A stretch of 64,000 nucleotides of DNA from assembly GCF_965638725.1 (NCBI RefSeq), contig NC_134961.1, positions 3,906,001 to 3,970,000 on the forward strand, read 5' to 3'. Source of the stretch: Aptenodytes patagonicus (Eukaryota; Chordata; Aves; Sphenisciformes; Spheniscidae). A model generated the notes under the pieces. That model was not told where the DNA came from. It saw only the letters and a program-made list of their open reading frames with translations, and did not search any database. This document shows positions 25,201 to 37,145 of the stretch, in pieces (the stretch's first letter is position 1; every line of letters starts with the position of its first letter). The translations under genes and the position numbers were made by a program.

Positions 25201-28200
25201 CAGCAGGGAAAATTGGTGGAAACATGGACATTACCTTGCCCCATCCTTTCAGCTGTCCATTTCAGCCCCCCAACACTTCCATGGCTGGCCTGGCTAAATC
25301 ATTACTGCAACCGCAGACACTGCATGTGCAAGAGCTGGAAAGCAGGTGGATCTCATCAGCACTGAGTAAGAGTAAAGCCTACTTGTACACGACCAAGAGC
25401 TGTAGTGTATTGGAATACACAGTGATAAATGGCAGTTGACGTCACTGCTGTATCAGTATTACTGTGCTGATAGAAGGATGTGGTGAGCAGAGGAGGCAAT
25501 GAATTCAGGTCTGAACACCCACACAATCTTTATTACTGTATTGCTCTGCTCTCTTACTCTTATGTGAGAAAAAGGTGGGAGAGCAGATAAAAACTCATAA
25601 GCCTCAGATCCAAAAGGTCATAGTGGGGCTGGTGGAGTTAGAGCCTTGCAGTGGGGAGGCATCAGTTCAAGGCATTAAATGGTTAAGCCTAACTATATAG
25701 TTCAGCATGTACCATATCAGAGACAACCAAGTACCACTGTGCTCTGCTTCCACCTGTCCCCAAAACAGCCTCTTGGGACCAGGGCAACAGCACCAATCCT
25801 CAGACCACAGGCAGGGAGGTGGTCTGGCTCCTGCACAGGTAGAGGGGCTCACCCCTACCCTGATCTCATGCCTGCAGCTTATGTCTGTGCCTCTGCAGAT
25901 TGCAAGGCTGACACTGAGGGACGGTATGTCTACTCACCTCCATGTACCTTAAAAGGGGCTGCAAGGAGCCCAATGCATGCTCCTTGTGTCCTTGGGCAAG
26001 AGGGAAAGGAGCAGCACTATGGAGGGGACTTTGCACACACAGTGTAGTGTGGCAGTAGGACGGTAAACAACAAAGAGCTCAAATAACCCAAGGAGACTGC
26101 AGCAGTGAAGCGGACACAAAGCAGCTGGGTGCAGGGCGAGCAGGCTCCATGTTCAGCCCCAAGACCTGCTGAGCTACAGAAGTAAGAGGAAAAGGGACAT
26201 TTGCTGTGGTAGGAAGACTAATGGGCTGTCTTCAGAAGGATGCAGGATAGTTTCATACCTCCTCAGAGCCCACTGCCCCTACTGCACAGTGAGAGGAGAT
26301 GCAAAGACTTGGTGTAGCACAGCACAACCCGGCCAGGCAGCCTGCGGCAGCAGTGGCACAGCCAGTAGGGCCCAGCTCTTACCCAGACCTCAGGGGTCCT
26401 CAGGTAGCTATAAGGGAAGTTACAGATATGGGGGAGTCATGGCTGGTCAGTCTAAGTACAATACATCCTTGTAGTAGTTAAGAACAAAATAAATCCTATC
26501 CCCCGTGTAGGCAAGGATGCAGCAATCACAGGCCATAGAGGGCATAAGATTGTCAGAAGGTGCTCAAGACAGAAGATCCCAGCTCCATATTCAGCAGTAG
26601 CAGCCATCTCTCATGTACTGATAAGATATTTGAAAAATAATCAGGAGATTACTGCTTCCAGCATACATAACATCTGTTTGAAAGGGAGAAATCCGGACTT
26701 AAAAGGCTGCTGATCCCAGTCTGGAGCAATGAATACACAGCCATGGGGAACCTGCTAATAACAGTGCAAAGAGAGCAGCTCTGATTTCTATGCTGATATA
26801 TAGGCAGGAACAAGGTGAGGTGTCACTATGTCAGGGGATGTTCCCAGGAGATTGTAAGAGCGTTAACAACATGCCAGAGTTTTTATAAAAGGAAGTAGGG
26901 TATTCGGGCCATAAAGCAGGCCAGCAGGTCTAAACCAAAAATATTAGAAAAGCTAACATGGATTCAGTTAATATACAACAAAAGGATAATAATACAGAAT
27001 AATTACAGCCTAAGCAGTTATACAGAAAATATTAGCACAAGTGATTTTTCATCTCTAATGAGTTAAGTTTGAGAAAAAACAGTCAGTGAGGTGCAATATG
27101 CTTAAATTTATAAAGCAGTTGGTCTTGGAGTACTACCAGAACTCTTGTTTTAAAAATCAGCTCTGTAATATCAGATGCATATTATTGCATGTTTTAAAAC
27201 TAGCATGGCTTGTGCCTGCCAGACTATCACTCTTTGGACTGATCACACATGCTGCCCCTTCCCTCCTTCCTCTGCACAGATAATGGTGCTAGCATACCTT
27301 GGAGAGTCCTGTGTAACCATGGAGCAAAAGCTGCACCGCTGTCCTGATCTGCTATCCTCACAAGAGGAAGCTATTACTAACTGCCTGGGAAATGTCTAGC
27401 TTAGCTGCTCAGCCTAATTGGCCCTGTGCTATCCCACACTGCACCCAACAGCGACAATCTCCACAATCCATAGGTGGCATCAGCTGAGACAGGTCTTTTC
27501 TAGAAGCTTGGGCCTGACACCACACCTGTAAGTGATCCACAAAGTGTGCAGAAGGAAGAGCTGGTCTCTCTTACAGAGATTCTGCTCCAAACACAATGAG
27601 GAATAGCTGTTGGGCTATGGAGCTGTACATACATGGAGAAGATCCTGTTACAACAGTGCACAACCAGCACATGAGCAGCCCAGTTACCAGCAACTGCCTG
27701 GCAAGCATGGTCAAGAGCCACCTGCCCTGGCCTGAATAGTCCAAAACATCTGTTTTTCCCCAGGGTGAGTCAGGGGCATAGGGGTGTTTACTGTATAGAG
27801 ACAAGGAAAGAGAGGTAGGACTGAAGGTAAGTAATGAGCCCTAGGAGAAGGCAGCAGTGGCAGTTGGAACTTCCTTTTCTAAGACAGTTAATTTTAATTT
27901 AAGAAAGTTTATCCTTCACTGACTGCCAGAATTCAGATGTGTACAGTTTTCCTTCCCTGATGCTCACTGCTGGTGAAGCATAAAGCCAAGAGAAGCATTA
28001 AGGGCTTGCCAGAAGGCTGGAGTAGCTCATCATGCATGGATGTGTTGAAACTTAATGATTGATTCTCTTCTGTCATCTAGCACTGTGCCTATACCTGTGT
28101 GCATGTGCAAGTACATGCATGTGCACATGTGAAACTGTGCAAGTGCTGCAACGTGAAGAGCAACAAGTAGTCTTGCCCCTGCAGAGCAAATGCTTAACAT

Positions 28201-31200
28201 ATGCCTAGCTCTTCAGTCCTGAGAAGCCCAGCACAGTGTGACCCACCAAATCTCTCTCAGTGACTGAGAGGAACTATATCTACTATATCCAGCCTGGGAA
28301 GAGCCATGTTGTAGAACACATGCAGGATCTCTAGGAGCCCTGACACCTGTTGCCACCTGGAGCACAGTACATAGATACACCTCCTGCATGGAACAAAGCA
28401 AGTCAGCAGGCTCAGTGTGCAGTGACCATCTCCAGGGGCACACAGCTCTAGAGCTACTCTGTGCTGTGTGGGTACTGATTCCTCTACACCTGAGGTTCAT
28501 GATACTTCAGGGCAGCTCAATCCAGCCCCCAAGGTAAAGCACTTGGAGACCTGAAGCAGTTCAATTGCCATGAATTTATATTGATTTGAGATAAGAGGCA
28601 ACTACTTTCATCCAGCTGTAATCTCAGCCCAGCCTGCAGTGGCAATACTCACCAAGAAGCAAGTGTGAAGGGCACACCAGGGAAGGCTTGGTAGATTCTG
28701 CTAAAGTTATTGATGACCCAAAAGCATTTTGCCATGACTGGAAGAAGGGCAACATCTGTATGTATTTGTCAACAAGAATAAATACACACAGAGGAAATAA
28801 CAATCAGAGCTGACAATTCCTTTCTCTAGGAGAGAGAATTAGTGACACTTGCAGTTACCAAGTTCATGATATGGAGGAAGAAGTCCCACACAAACAGTAC
28901 TACCTCTGTATTTTCTTCCTGTCACAATAGAATTAAAACAATATCCTCAGCATCGTCAAAGATACAGACCTGGTATAACTCTAGGGTCAAAGGCACCTTT
29001 ACTGGCTGGTGACATTTAGGAGGAAGATAATCATACATTACGATAAGTAATGAGTAAAAAATGGCAGGAGAACAGCTGAGACATGAGTAACAGTGATCTA
29101 CTGGAAGGGAAAGCAATAGAAGAAACCACCTCAAAGCTCAGGAAATGGGGTAAAACATGAATGAGCCTGGCAGAAAGCGGAGGTGTTAGTCAGCAAAGCA
29201 GCAGGTTGAAAAACAACAAAGCTCCCCAGCTGGCAGCCTGTGAGCTGACACAGGATGCTGCACAGAAGAGGGAGTGCATTGCTTTCGGTCTGGGGAATGC
29301 TAAGTGCCACCTACAGAGACCCCAGCACCCTGCCCTCCTGCCTCCCTTTTGCCATTGCCAGTTGTCTCCTTGTAGCCACCAACATTGGGCTCAGCCTCTT
29401 GTTTTCCCCAATATACATCAAGTCCGAACGCATTCTGCATGAAGGCTGTAGTAGGACATCACTTTGGCTCCTGCCAGAGGAAAAGGGCTTACCTTCACAG
29501 AGCTGTGACTATGTGCGTCTTGCTCACACAGAGGGGATCGCACAGAGGCTCTTATCTTCTCTTAGGAAATCACCAGACACATACTGGTAAACAGAAACAG
29601 GAATGACTGTGCCTGTGAACTCACCCTGACCATCTGGAACAGAAACCTACAACTCTGCTCAGGCTCAAACCCACCACCCTCATCTGCACCATGCAAAAAC
29701 ATGCCTAGAGTATCTCCCCAGATGTCTCACTACACTGTATACATTCAGCCCACAGGAAAGCATGCTCTCCCCAAGACAGCCTCCACACCATCAACCTCTG
29801 AGAGCCTAAACCCCTTTGGATAGCCCACAGGCAGTACTCTCCCTCCATATATTTGTCAGAGCCCTGCACCACAGCTGGGTTCCTGCAGCTTCACAAACTA
29901 AGCATCAGCCTTTTCTTGTCTGTTCAGCTGATGTGTCCCATCCTCTCCACCCTCCCCTATCACAGCCATTCTCAGACTGATCCCAGATCACACCTTCTGT
30001 GTTTGTGCTTCCAAAGAGCACTGACTCTGCATGAGGTCAGCAAGTCTGTCACACATTCCCACAGTGCTCACCTGAGTCAGCAGTGCTAGCAGAACTCACT
30101 GCTCCTTTCATACAGGTTAGCAGAAACTGACCCATTTAGAGCCAACATCCATCAGCTTGTCCCCAGATCTCTGCTCATGGGGATACACCAAGACCAGAAC
30201 TCTGCTGCTGGCATACAGCTATTTATGGCAAGAACCTCACCTAAACCTCTTGGATCTCTGTTTTACCACAGCTGTCAAAAATCAGCATGGCCCACCCATG
30301 CTGCCCTTACAGCAGGCCTTCCACACCTGAGGCTGGGTACAGCAATTGAGTGTGCCTTGGACAGCTTCTGGCATCTCTAATAGGGTGAAAAACACACTAG
30401 CTATTTTCAACCTCTGACTGTGGAAGCACTTTCAAAGCAAAAGCTAATGGCTCACATTGCATGCTGCCTCCATGTGGCAAGCAGTGAGTTGCAGGAGATG
30501 ATCCGCATGGCAGACCACAGACTCCAGCAGCATTGCTGGCTCCATCCCAAACCCACAGAACATGCAGTCCTAACACAATTAGTGGCGTCTCATGTCACTG
30601 GCAGGGAGGCAGGGATGTACTGTGTCTTTAGGAGAAAAGGCAGGATGACGGTGCAGGATTGACAAACAGGCAGAGTTATGAGAAGCACCTTGCAATATGT
30701 TGGGGCATATTAACAACATTGGAGATAAACAGGATTTTCACAGAAACAGATTGCTCCAAAGTAACTAATGTTTCCAAAAATTCAAAATACATTTCTGCAT
30801 AGAGAAGCCACAAGGCTTCGTGAGACTTTCTTGGGGCAGTTCAAGTTTTCTGAAGCTGTGGCTTTGCTATGATGCTGGTAGGAGTTCACTGTAAGGTGGC
30901 AGAAGGCAGGAACTTGTTTTATTTGAGGCTAAAAAGGCCCCATAACATGGGGTTATTGGCTCCACTAGAGCTCAGGGACCAATGCGATGAAACTGTGTCA
31001 CATCAGTGTGTCTGCAGCCAAATCAGCACTGGTAAACATTTGCAGTGCTCAGCAAGAAGAGTAGGAGTCTGAAGGTTGTTCCTACAAAATGTAGGGGCCG
31101 GGGGATTCCATACTCCACAGTGGCTTTGGTTGTGGTGTGAGGCTCTTGCTTGAACAAGGAAGCTGCTTGGGTCCCCTGGTTGCTGTTCTGTGACCAGCTC

Positions 31201-34200
31201 TGCATAGCCTAGTTTCCACACTCCTTACCCTGCCATTGTGCATGTGCAGAAGTTGGAAAGTGATGTGCTAGGAGCAGCAAGAAGCTGAAACAATGGCAGG
31301 TAACATGCAAAATAGAGACAATATGGACAGCAGTTGAATGTATTGGTCCCTCACACTGGGGAGCGCAGCTGGAGGTTTTTAAGACAAGTCATAAGAACAG
31401 CAAAGGTGGCCTGACCAGAAGTGGGAAGAATCCCTGATGCTTCCAGATGACAGTGTCTGTTGCAGGGGCCCAGCACAGCTCAGAATGAGGCCATGGAATA
31501 GGTAGCACATGCTAAACTATGGGTCCTAATTCCTGCCCTTGTGGAGGAAACAAGGCACTTGATGGCTCTGTTGCCTCGCTCATGTTGTGGAGGAGCATAC
31601 TATGTCAGACACATGCACTGGTTAGTGAACTCAGCACAGCGTGAGCCTGCCAGAGCCAGCTCCTTGAGACCTCTGCTGGCTGCTCAGCAAGGGCCAAGAG
31701 TTCTAACTTCAGGGCCAACCATGGCCAGTGCAGACCTGGTTCTCACAGCAACTCTCTACAGCATCAAGACGAGAACTGGGGACTGGTTACAACCCTGAGC
31801 GAGGTGTGGAAATTCTACCCCCAGAAGGCAGTCCAGTGCTTTCTCATCCTGTTATAATTCTTGTTGCTGTGTGGGTGACTCACTGCAAGTGAAACCGGCA
31901 GTGGCTGAGCTGGGGAGAAGCAGCCAACCTCAAACTCTTTAGCTTATGGCAAATTCCCCCATGTCTAAGAGCTGGGGAAACAGCAGCAAGTAGGAAAGTC
32001 CCAGTGATATGTTAGTCACTGACTCCGTAACCTTCAGGCAGAGGACAAACACCACAGTGCTGTGAATACCCTGCTCATACAATGGAGCACAGACAGGACC
32101 ATGGAAGCGGCTGATCCATCACTGAACTGGGACAGGAGCTCCTTAGGACGCCTGCCACGCTCCATGGACTGGGGCAGGTCTAGCGCAGTCATCCCTCTAT
32201 CAAAGACAGGCTGCAGGTCACAGGCTGGTACTATACCAACTCTTGCCATTACAATTGCCTCTCTGCATTCAGAACACAGAATGTTAGGTCTCCTGCACAG
32301 ATGGTCAGAGTTTTATAGAAAGTATTCTGGCTAAAAGCAAAAAAAGAAGAAAACAGCTGCTCCTCACCCCTGTGCAGCTAAATGTGCCACAGTGGTCAGT
32401 TCCCCACCCTGTTCATCTAGGGCTGCAGCCAGTTTTTCTTCTCTTTCATCTTGCAGTCTTGCTGGAGGGGTAGAAGGTGGCTGTGTGGAAATTTCCATGT
32501 TGTAGAAAGCCACAGAAAGGACAGGATGGAAGCAGGACAGCACAAGGGACAAACAGAGCAAAGCACCTTTGGCCAGAGTACAGCAGAGATGTAAAGTTCC
32601 TTTCAACATTGCTTTCTCAGCTTGTGAAAGGAATGAGAATAGACAGGACTTAGCAGTGCTGCTGATGGCTGTTATTAGGTACTCTGGGAAAACACACCAA
32701 GGTATGGCAATTTAGTAAGCTTTAACTTTGGTTAAGTGTGTTAGTGAAGTACCTGGAAAGTGCCCTCTTCCTCACTCGGCTGTTTTTTTTCCTTCGCTTT
32801 GGAGCAATCTGCTTTGAGAGACAATAGTCCTGCAGCTGAAAACCAGACCGGTTCATTGGTCTCATTGCTCTGATTGTCAGCAAGTTCATGCTGAGCTGTT
32901 GCTTGGCTTCCGTCCTCGTCACCGCAGTTTAGTCAGAGGGGCCTTGAGGGCTGTGTGCCATGGCTGCAACAGCTGATGAAAAGCTGACGAAATGACATGG
33001 CTGCCTCAGTCATAGCAGCGTGGTGAAAAAACCTAAAATTCTGGGTAATGCGTAATCATGATACATCACCATGTGGGAGCCTGGGGCAGACCTTGTACTC
33101 AGCAATCTGCAGAGGGGGGGAAATGATCTGTGTGTGTGTGTGCCTGTGCATTGCACGAGCACAGTTCCCCTGAGAATTAGTCAAAAACACCTATTCTTTG
33201 TAAAAGCAACTCTATGCAAAATTACACACTTTGGAAGCACCTCTGTCAGAGCTAGAATACAAACTGCACTAATCATGCTCCCTAAGGTGTTTTCTACAGA
33301 AAAGACATGGCTAGGAGAAAGCAAACTGTCCCTTCAGTCTCTATTTACTAAGGAGTTTTGTCACATAATTCCACAGTCAGAGGTAAACATTAGGGAGCTG
33401 GGTTTTGGAAATCACAACCCCCTCATTTGGTTCTCTCACCCCTTGCTCCTTTGGCCATCTCACTGCCAGAATGCAACACCTAAAAGAACTTGTTTTCTTA
33501 GATAAATTTTGTAGCTCGTGATGGATAAGCACTCGGACATCCTTGCACCCTGCCTGAACAATGCAGGGTCCCAAAGCAAGATGCAGAGATGTTATTTAAA
33601 GAGCTGACCCCTCCCTCACCCTAAATTAACTTGTCCCTACCCCCAAGAACTTGACCCCACATCCTCAAGCTCCTGCTCCATACTAGTCTCACCCTCGTCT
33701 TGTGGCTATTGTTAGTTTTCCACAGGCAATGACAAACCTTGTGATAGGAATTTGCCAACAGCTGTTCCGTACAGGTGCGTATTTCCAAGGAGCTAACACT
33801 GTTCAGAAAGAAGAGAAAGAAAAAAAGGCAAGGCTGTGGCATTCCCTGCAAGGGAAAAGCAGTGTATCAGAACTAGCTTCTCCTGAACTGGGAATACACC
33901 TGCTTTTCTCAGGAACCCATTTCACTCATGGTGAGTCAGGTTGCTAATACTCAGTAGGCAGCCAGGTGAGAAAGGTGGAGTGATTGTGAGCGAGTAATAA
34001 ATAGCATTATAACTAGGCTAAAACTTGGCACAAGCCTCCACTTGCACTGCAGTCTTACAAAACAAACTGAAAAACACTGAAGATACACTTACTACAATCA
34101 GTTATTCTCTGTCCTGGTAGGAGCCCTCCACTAGCTGAAAAGGACATGCTTGGAGGGTCCCAGCCTTCAGGAATGAACTTCCTCCCTCGGGAGGGTAAGC

Positions 34201-34490
34201 TGCCTTTGCAAGCACAGCCTGGTCCACGGGAGGTACAGCTCAGGTGAGTACACCTCGCTGGCAGTCCTGGGAGCCAGCCCAGTCAGAACTCCCACACACT
34301 CCGGGCAGATCATCATCTTTGGCCAGACGCCTGTCATTTGAAACCTGTTTTATAGCCTGGCAATAGCTCCGGGTGGCAAAAGTGGAGGCGGTGGAGGACG
34401 GAACATGAACTTAGCTCCCACTGCAGTCATGCACAGTGCCTATCGCAGGACAGGGTGTGAGCTGGCCAGCTGCTGTTGCGGAGGCTCACA
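22216..34490. other. IL21R upstream region; no coding gene recognised
   Basis: I find no coding exon of a known family here. The IL21R untranslated first exon or exons and promoter should lie somewhere in this stretch, because the signal-peptide exon has a splice acceptor above 20342. Minus-strand donor-like sites that could close such an exon occur near 28649 (CTTG|GTGAGT), 30070 (CAG|GTGAGC) and 32735 (CAG|GTACTT). The last follows a short segment (32.74-32.95 kb) rich in GGAAG/GAGGAAG ETS-like purine motifs. None can be chosen from sequence alone. Confidence 0.4.
28081..28140. repeat. Alternating purine/pyrimidine (TG/CA-rich) stretch
   Basis: Short degenerate run of TGTGCATG/CATGTGCA steps that can in principle adopt Z-DNA. 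It is low complexity and no gene is associated with it. Confidence 0.45.
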
Positions 34491-34499
34491 GAATCAAAT

Positions 34500-35150
34500 T
34501 AGGCAGGTGATAGATTAAAAAATAAACTTTATTTAAACCAAAATTGTTTAGCAGAAAACTAACAAGAAATGAGGCTCATCAAAATCATTCAACACTCCAA
34601 CAACATCAGTAAACCACAGGTTCAGGATGGTGTACGAGGAATTAATACTGCACAGCTGGCTTTAGAAATGAGGATCCAAACGTTCAGTCACCCACCTATA
34701 AGATGAGGGCTCTCAACCTCGAGGATTTTTCTTGGGCGGCATCCTGACCCAAGGGGAGAGTACCCAACTGCAGACCCGCTGCTCTGAGGAGGAGGACCCG
34801 CTCCCCTTGCCCTCTGGCAGGGCTCCATTTATACCCTGGTCGAATCTGATCTGTGTTCAGTTCTGATTGACTGAGGGCCTTGACTTTCTTAGCCCTCGCC
34901 CCACCTGTATACATGTATACGTAACAGTAACTACTGGCCCAAAGTGTGTATGTGATGGTCAGCACTTGCCACAGTAAAGGCGAGAAAAGTAAGGACATGA
35001 AAAGTAAGGACGCAGTGGTCTTAATGCCCCCAGTCTTTGTCAGGGCAGGTGCACCTGCCACAGCCTCCCAGCCAGCCCCGGTGTTTATCGCCAGTTCTGT
35101 GTTATGTATGCAAAGGCATAGGAACAGGGCTCCCCCTTCTCGAAGAGTTA
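34500..35150 (-). mobile_element. Putative LTR-like unit with TATA box and poly(A) signal
   Basis: On the minus strand there is a well-placed TATA box (GGTATAAATGG, core 34828-34834), then about 300 bases of GC-richer sequence, then AATAAAG (34528-34533). That spacing is typical of a retroviral U3-R-U5 LTR. A possible left boundary in the minus sense is TGTAACTCTTC near 35152, but I could not find a matching end or target duplication, so the limits are rough. The alternative is a TATA-driven first exon of IL21R or a short non-coding transcript. No retroviral coding sequence is present. Confidence 0.35.
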
Positions 35151-35159
35151 CAGTTTGAT

Positions 35160-36570
35160 TTCACTGAAGAAATACTGAAGAGAGAGAAGGGGAAGAATAC
35201 CCACGCACAGAACGCCATCCAACGGAAATGAGAAGACAGGAGGGCATAGCTATGTAGAAGAAAAAAAGCCAGGGAAAGGCAGAATGAAGCTGGGGCTCAG
35301 CAGAGAAGTGCTACAGCAAACAGCTTTCCAATCCTGGCCTGGGCAGACCACTCCTGGCTGCTCCAGCCAAGTGCAAGCCTTCCAGGAGGATTTCACAAAG
35401 AGCACAAGGGAGAGGTCAGGAGCAGAAGGGGAAGAAAGCACCGCTGGTGTCCCTGAGCCTCCCTTAACAGCCCTGTGCTATTACAGTAAACAGTGAGTAA
35501 CCCATTCTGGGTAGCTGCAATAACTAGCTGTGGGTTTTTGCTTAAACTTGACTTTGCTTGGATTTAGGGAAGTGAGTCAGCTTACTCATGAGGCAGACCA
35601 TGGCCTCTATGCATCTTCCTGTTCCACCATTTCAGTGTGGGTTTGGTTGATGGGTCCTGGAAAGCCTCTTCACCTGTCTGCCTCACAGCCCTCCCACTTC
35701 ACGGAATTTGTGCTGATGTTAACTACGGCAGTGACTGCCCTCATGCAAAGAAAGAGTATTTCTGATAGAACTAACCCTCACCTGAGTGAAAATAAAATTC
35801 AACCTGATACTTTCAGTAAAAACAAATAAATAACATGGTCATCAGCACCTTAGCTACAAGCAGTAAGATCTTTCACTAACCACCACCTTAGTGAAAGTGA
35901 GCTACAAACCAGTGCCTATACAAATACTAACTATCACATCTAAATACAGACACTTCACTGCAAGTCTCCTTCCAGGGCTTACATACCCTTTTTTACTGCT
36001 GCAAAATTGATGCATAGATACCTCTACTACTTGGCCAACCTGAACTTTGAAAAGATATTTGCAGTACAAAAATCTTACAAAACACGTTAAACCAGTTTCT
36101 GTGCTTAGCATTATGGTTTCCTTCCTTATGAATGGCAATGCAAATAGGGTTTTCTAACTGAGAATACACATACATATTTTAATACACACAAAATTACTTA
36201 ATGGTTCTTAACTATTTTGTGCCACTGCCAGCATACTAGGGTGGAATTTACCATACCAAAACGTATGATAATGCCCTAGAAAAGTTCAGAGTTGTGATTA
36301 AAACTTTTGGAACAATTATCCAGCAAGAAGTATATGCTGCCTTAAAGCTGCAGGCATAATTCCCATTCTGACTGCACAAGAACAAGAAGCTGAAAAAATG
36401 CTCCATCAATTTAGGGAGTCTGACCATAGACTGGATAAACTTTCTGGGAAAAGACTGCTTAGAAATGTCTGATTCCATTTACAGCTGTAGAAGTATGAAA
36501 TAACTCCGTTTGCTTCTACAGAACAAGAAACTAATCATCAATAATAGCATTGCTTAAGCCCAAATGACAG
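35160..36570. other. IL4R/IL21R intergenic, nothing recognised
   Basis: AT-rich sequence downstream of IL4R. I see no exon, structured RNA or clear repeat family. Open frames of 60-100 codons occur on both strands but have no composition or motif support. Confidence 0.45.
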
Positions 36571-36575
36571 TAATC

Positions 36576-36581
36576 TTTATT
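36576..36581 (-). terminator. Predicted distal IL4R polyadenylation signal
   Basis: TTTATT on plus gives AATAAA on minus, about 565 bases past the IL4R stop. It is one of two candidate signals; the nearer one is at 37104-37109. Confidence 0.4.
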
Positions 36582-37103
36582 TCAGGTCTTGGCTGAGCAA
36601 GTATAGAAACATATATCCCCTGCTGGAGCTAGGCACACAGGACCTCCCTCCTCCCCTCCCCGCCCAATAAATAAATTATAGAAGCTGTGTGATGCTGTCA
36701 GTGCAAGTCAGTCACTTCCCCTCTAACCTGCACCTACATCCCATTTCCAGGTGTGTCAGCACCTTCCACATCACCTTTGTGGGCTTCCCAAGCAACATAG
36801 AGAGCCAGGGCAATAACCACAGGAGCTGTACTAAGAACTTCTACTTTACGCAGCTGCTGCTCACTTTTAGAGAACAATCACAGACAGAGAAACTTTAGCT
36901 CTGGCTTCGCCCCCCTGATAGAGTTGTAGCTGCAATTGTGAGGTGCTAACCCCTGCTGTTACCCAGGGGTCTGCATCACATACTGGTTGCCAGCCCTGCA
37001 GCAGGCATGAGTGTTACAACCCACTGAACCCATGTCTGAACTTTAGCAGACCTCACTTCAGGCAAGATTGGAAGAACAAACAACATTTCAACTTGCCAAA
37101 CAG

Positions 37104-37109
37104 TTTATT
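37104..37109 (-). terminator. Predicted proximal IL4R polyadenylation signal
   Basis: AATAAA on the minus strand (TTTATT on plus) only about 37 bases after the stop codon. If it is used, the 3' UTR would be unusually short; the signal at 36576-36581 would give a more ordinary length. Confidence 0.35.
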
Positions 37110-37145
37110 TCCAAAGACTGGTTTGTTTAGTCTTGGCAAGCGTGG

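Noticed and set aside
28649-28740. ATG followed by CTTG|GTGAGT on the minus strand as an IL21R first exon
   Set aside because: The frame ends in phase 2 and the peptide is not a leader. It remains possible only as a non-coding exon.
30070-30112. MKGAVSSASTADS followed by a GTGAGC donor in phase 1, minus strand
   Set aside because: The phase fits IL21R, but the peptide has no hydrophobic core and so is not a signal peptide.
32364-32609. Minus-strand frame starting MLKGTLHLCCTLAKGALLCL, looks like a signal peptide
   Set aside because: I considered it as the IL21R leader, but there is no good donor in phase 1. The exon at 20268-20322 fits much better.
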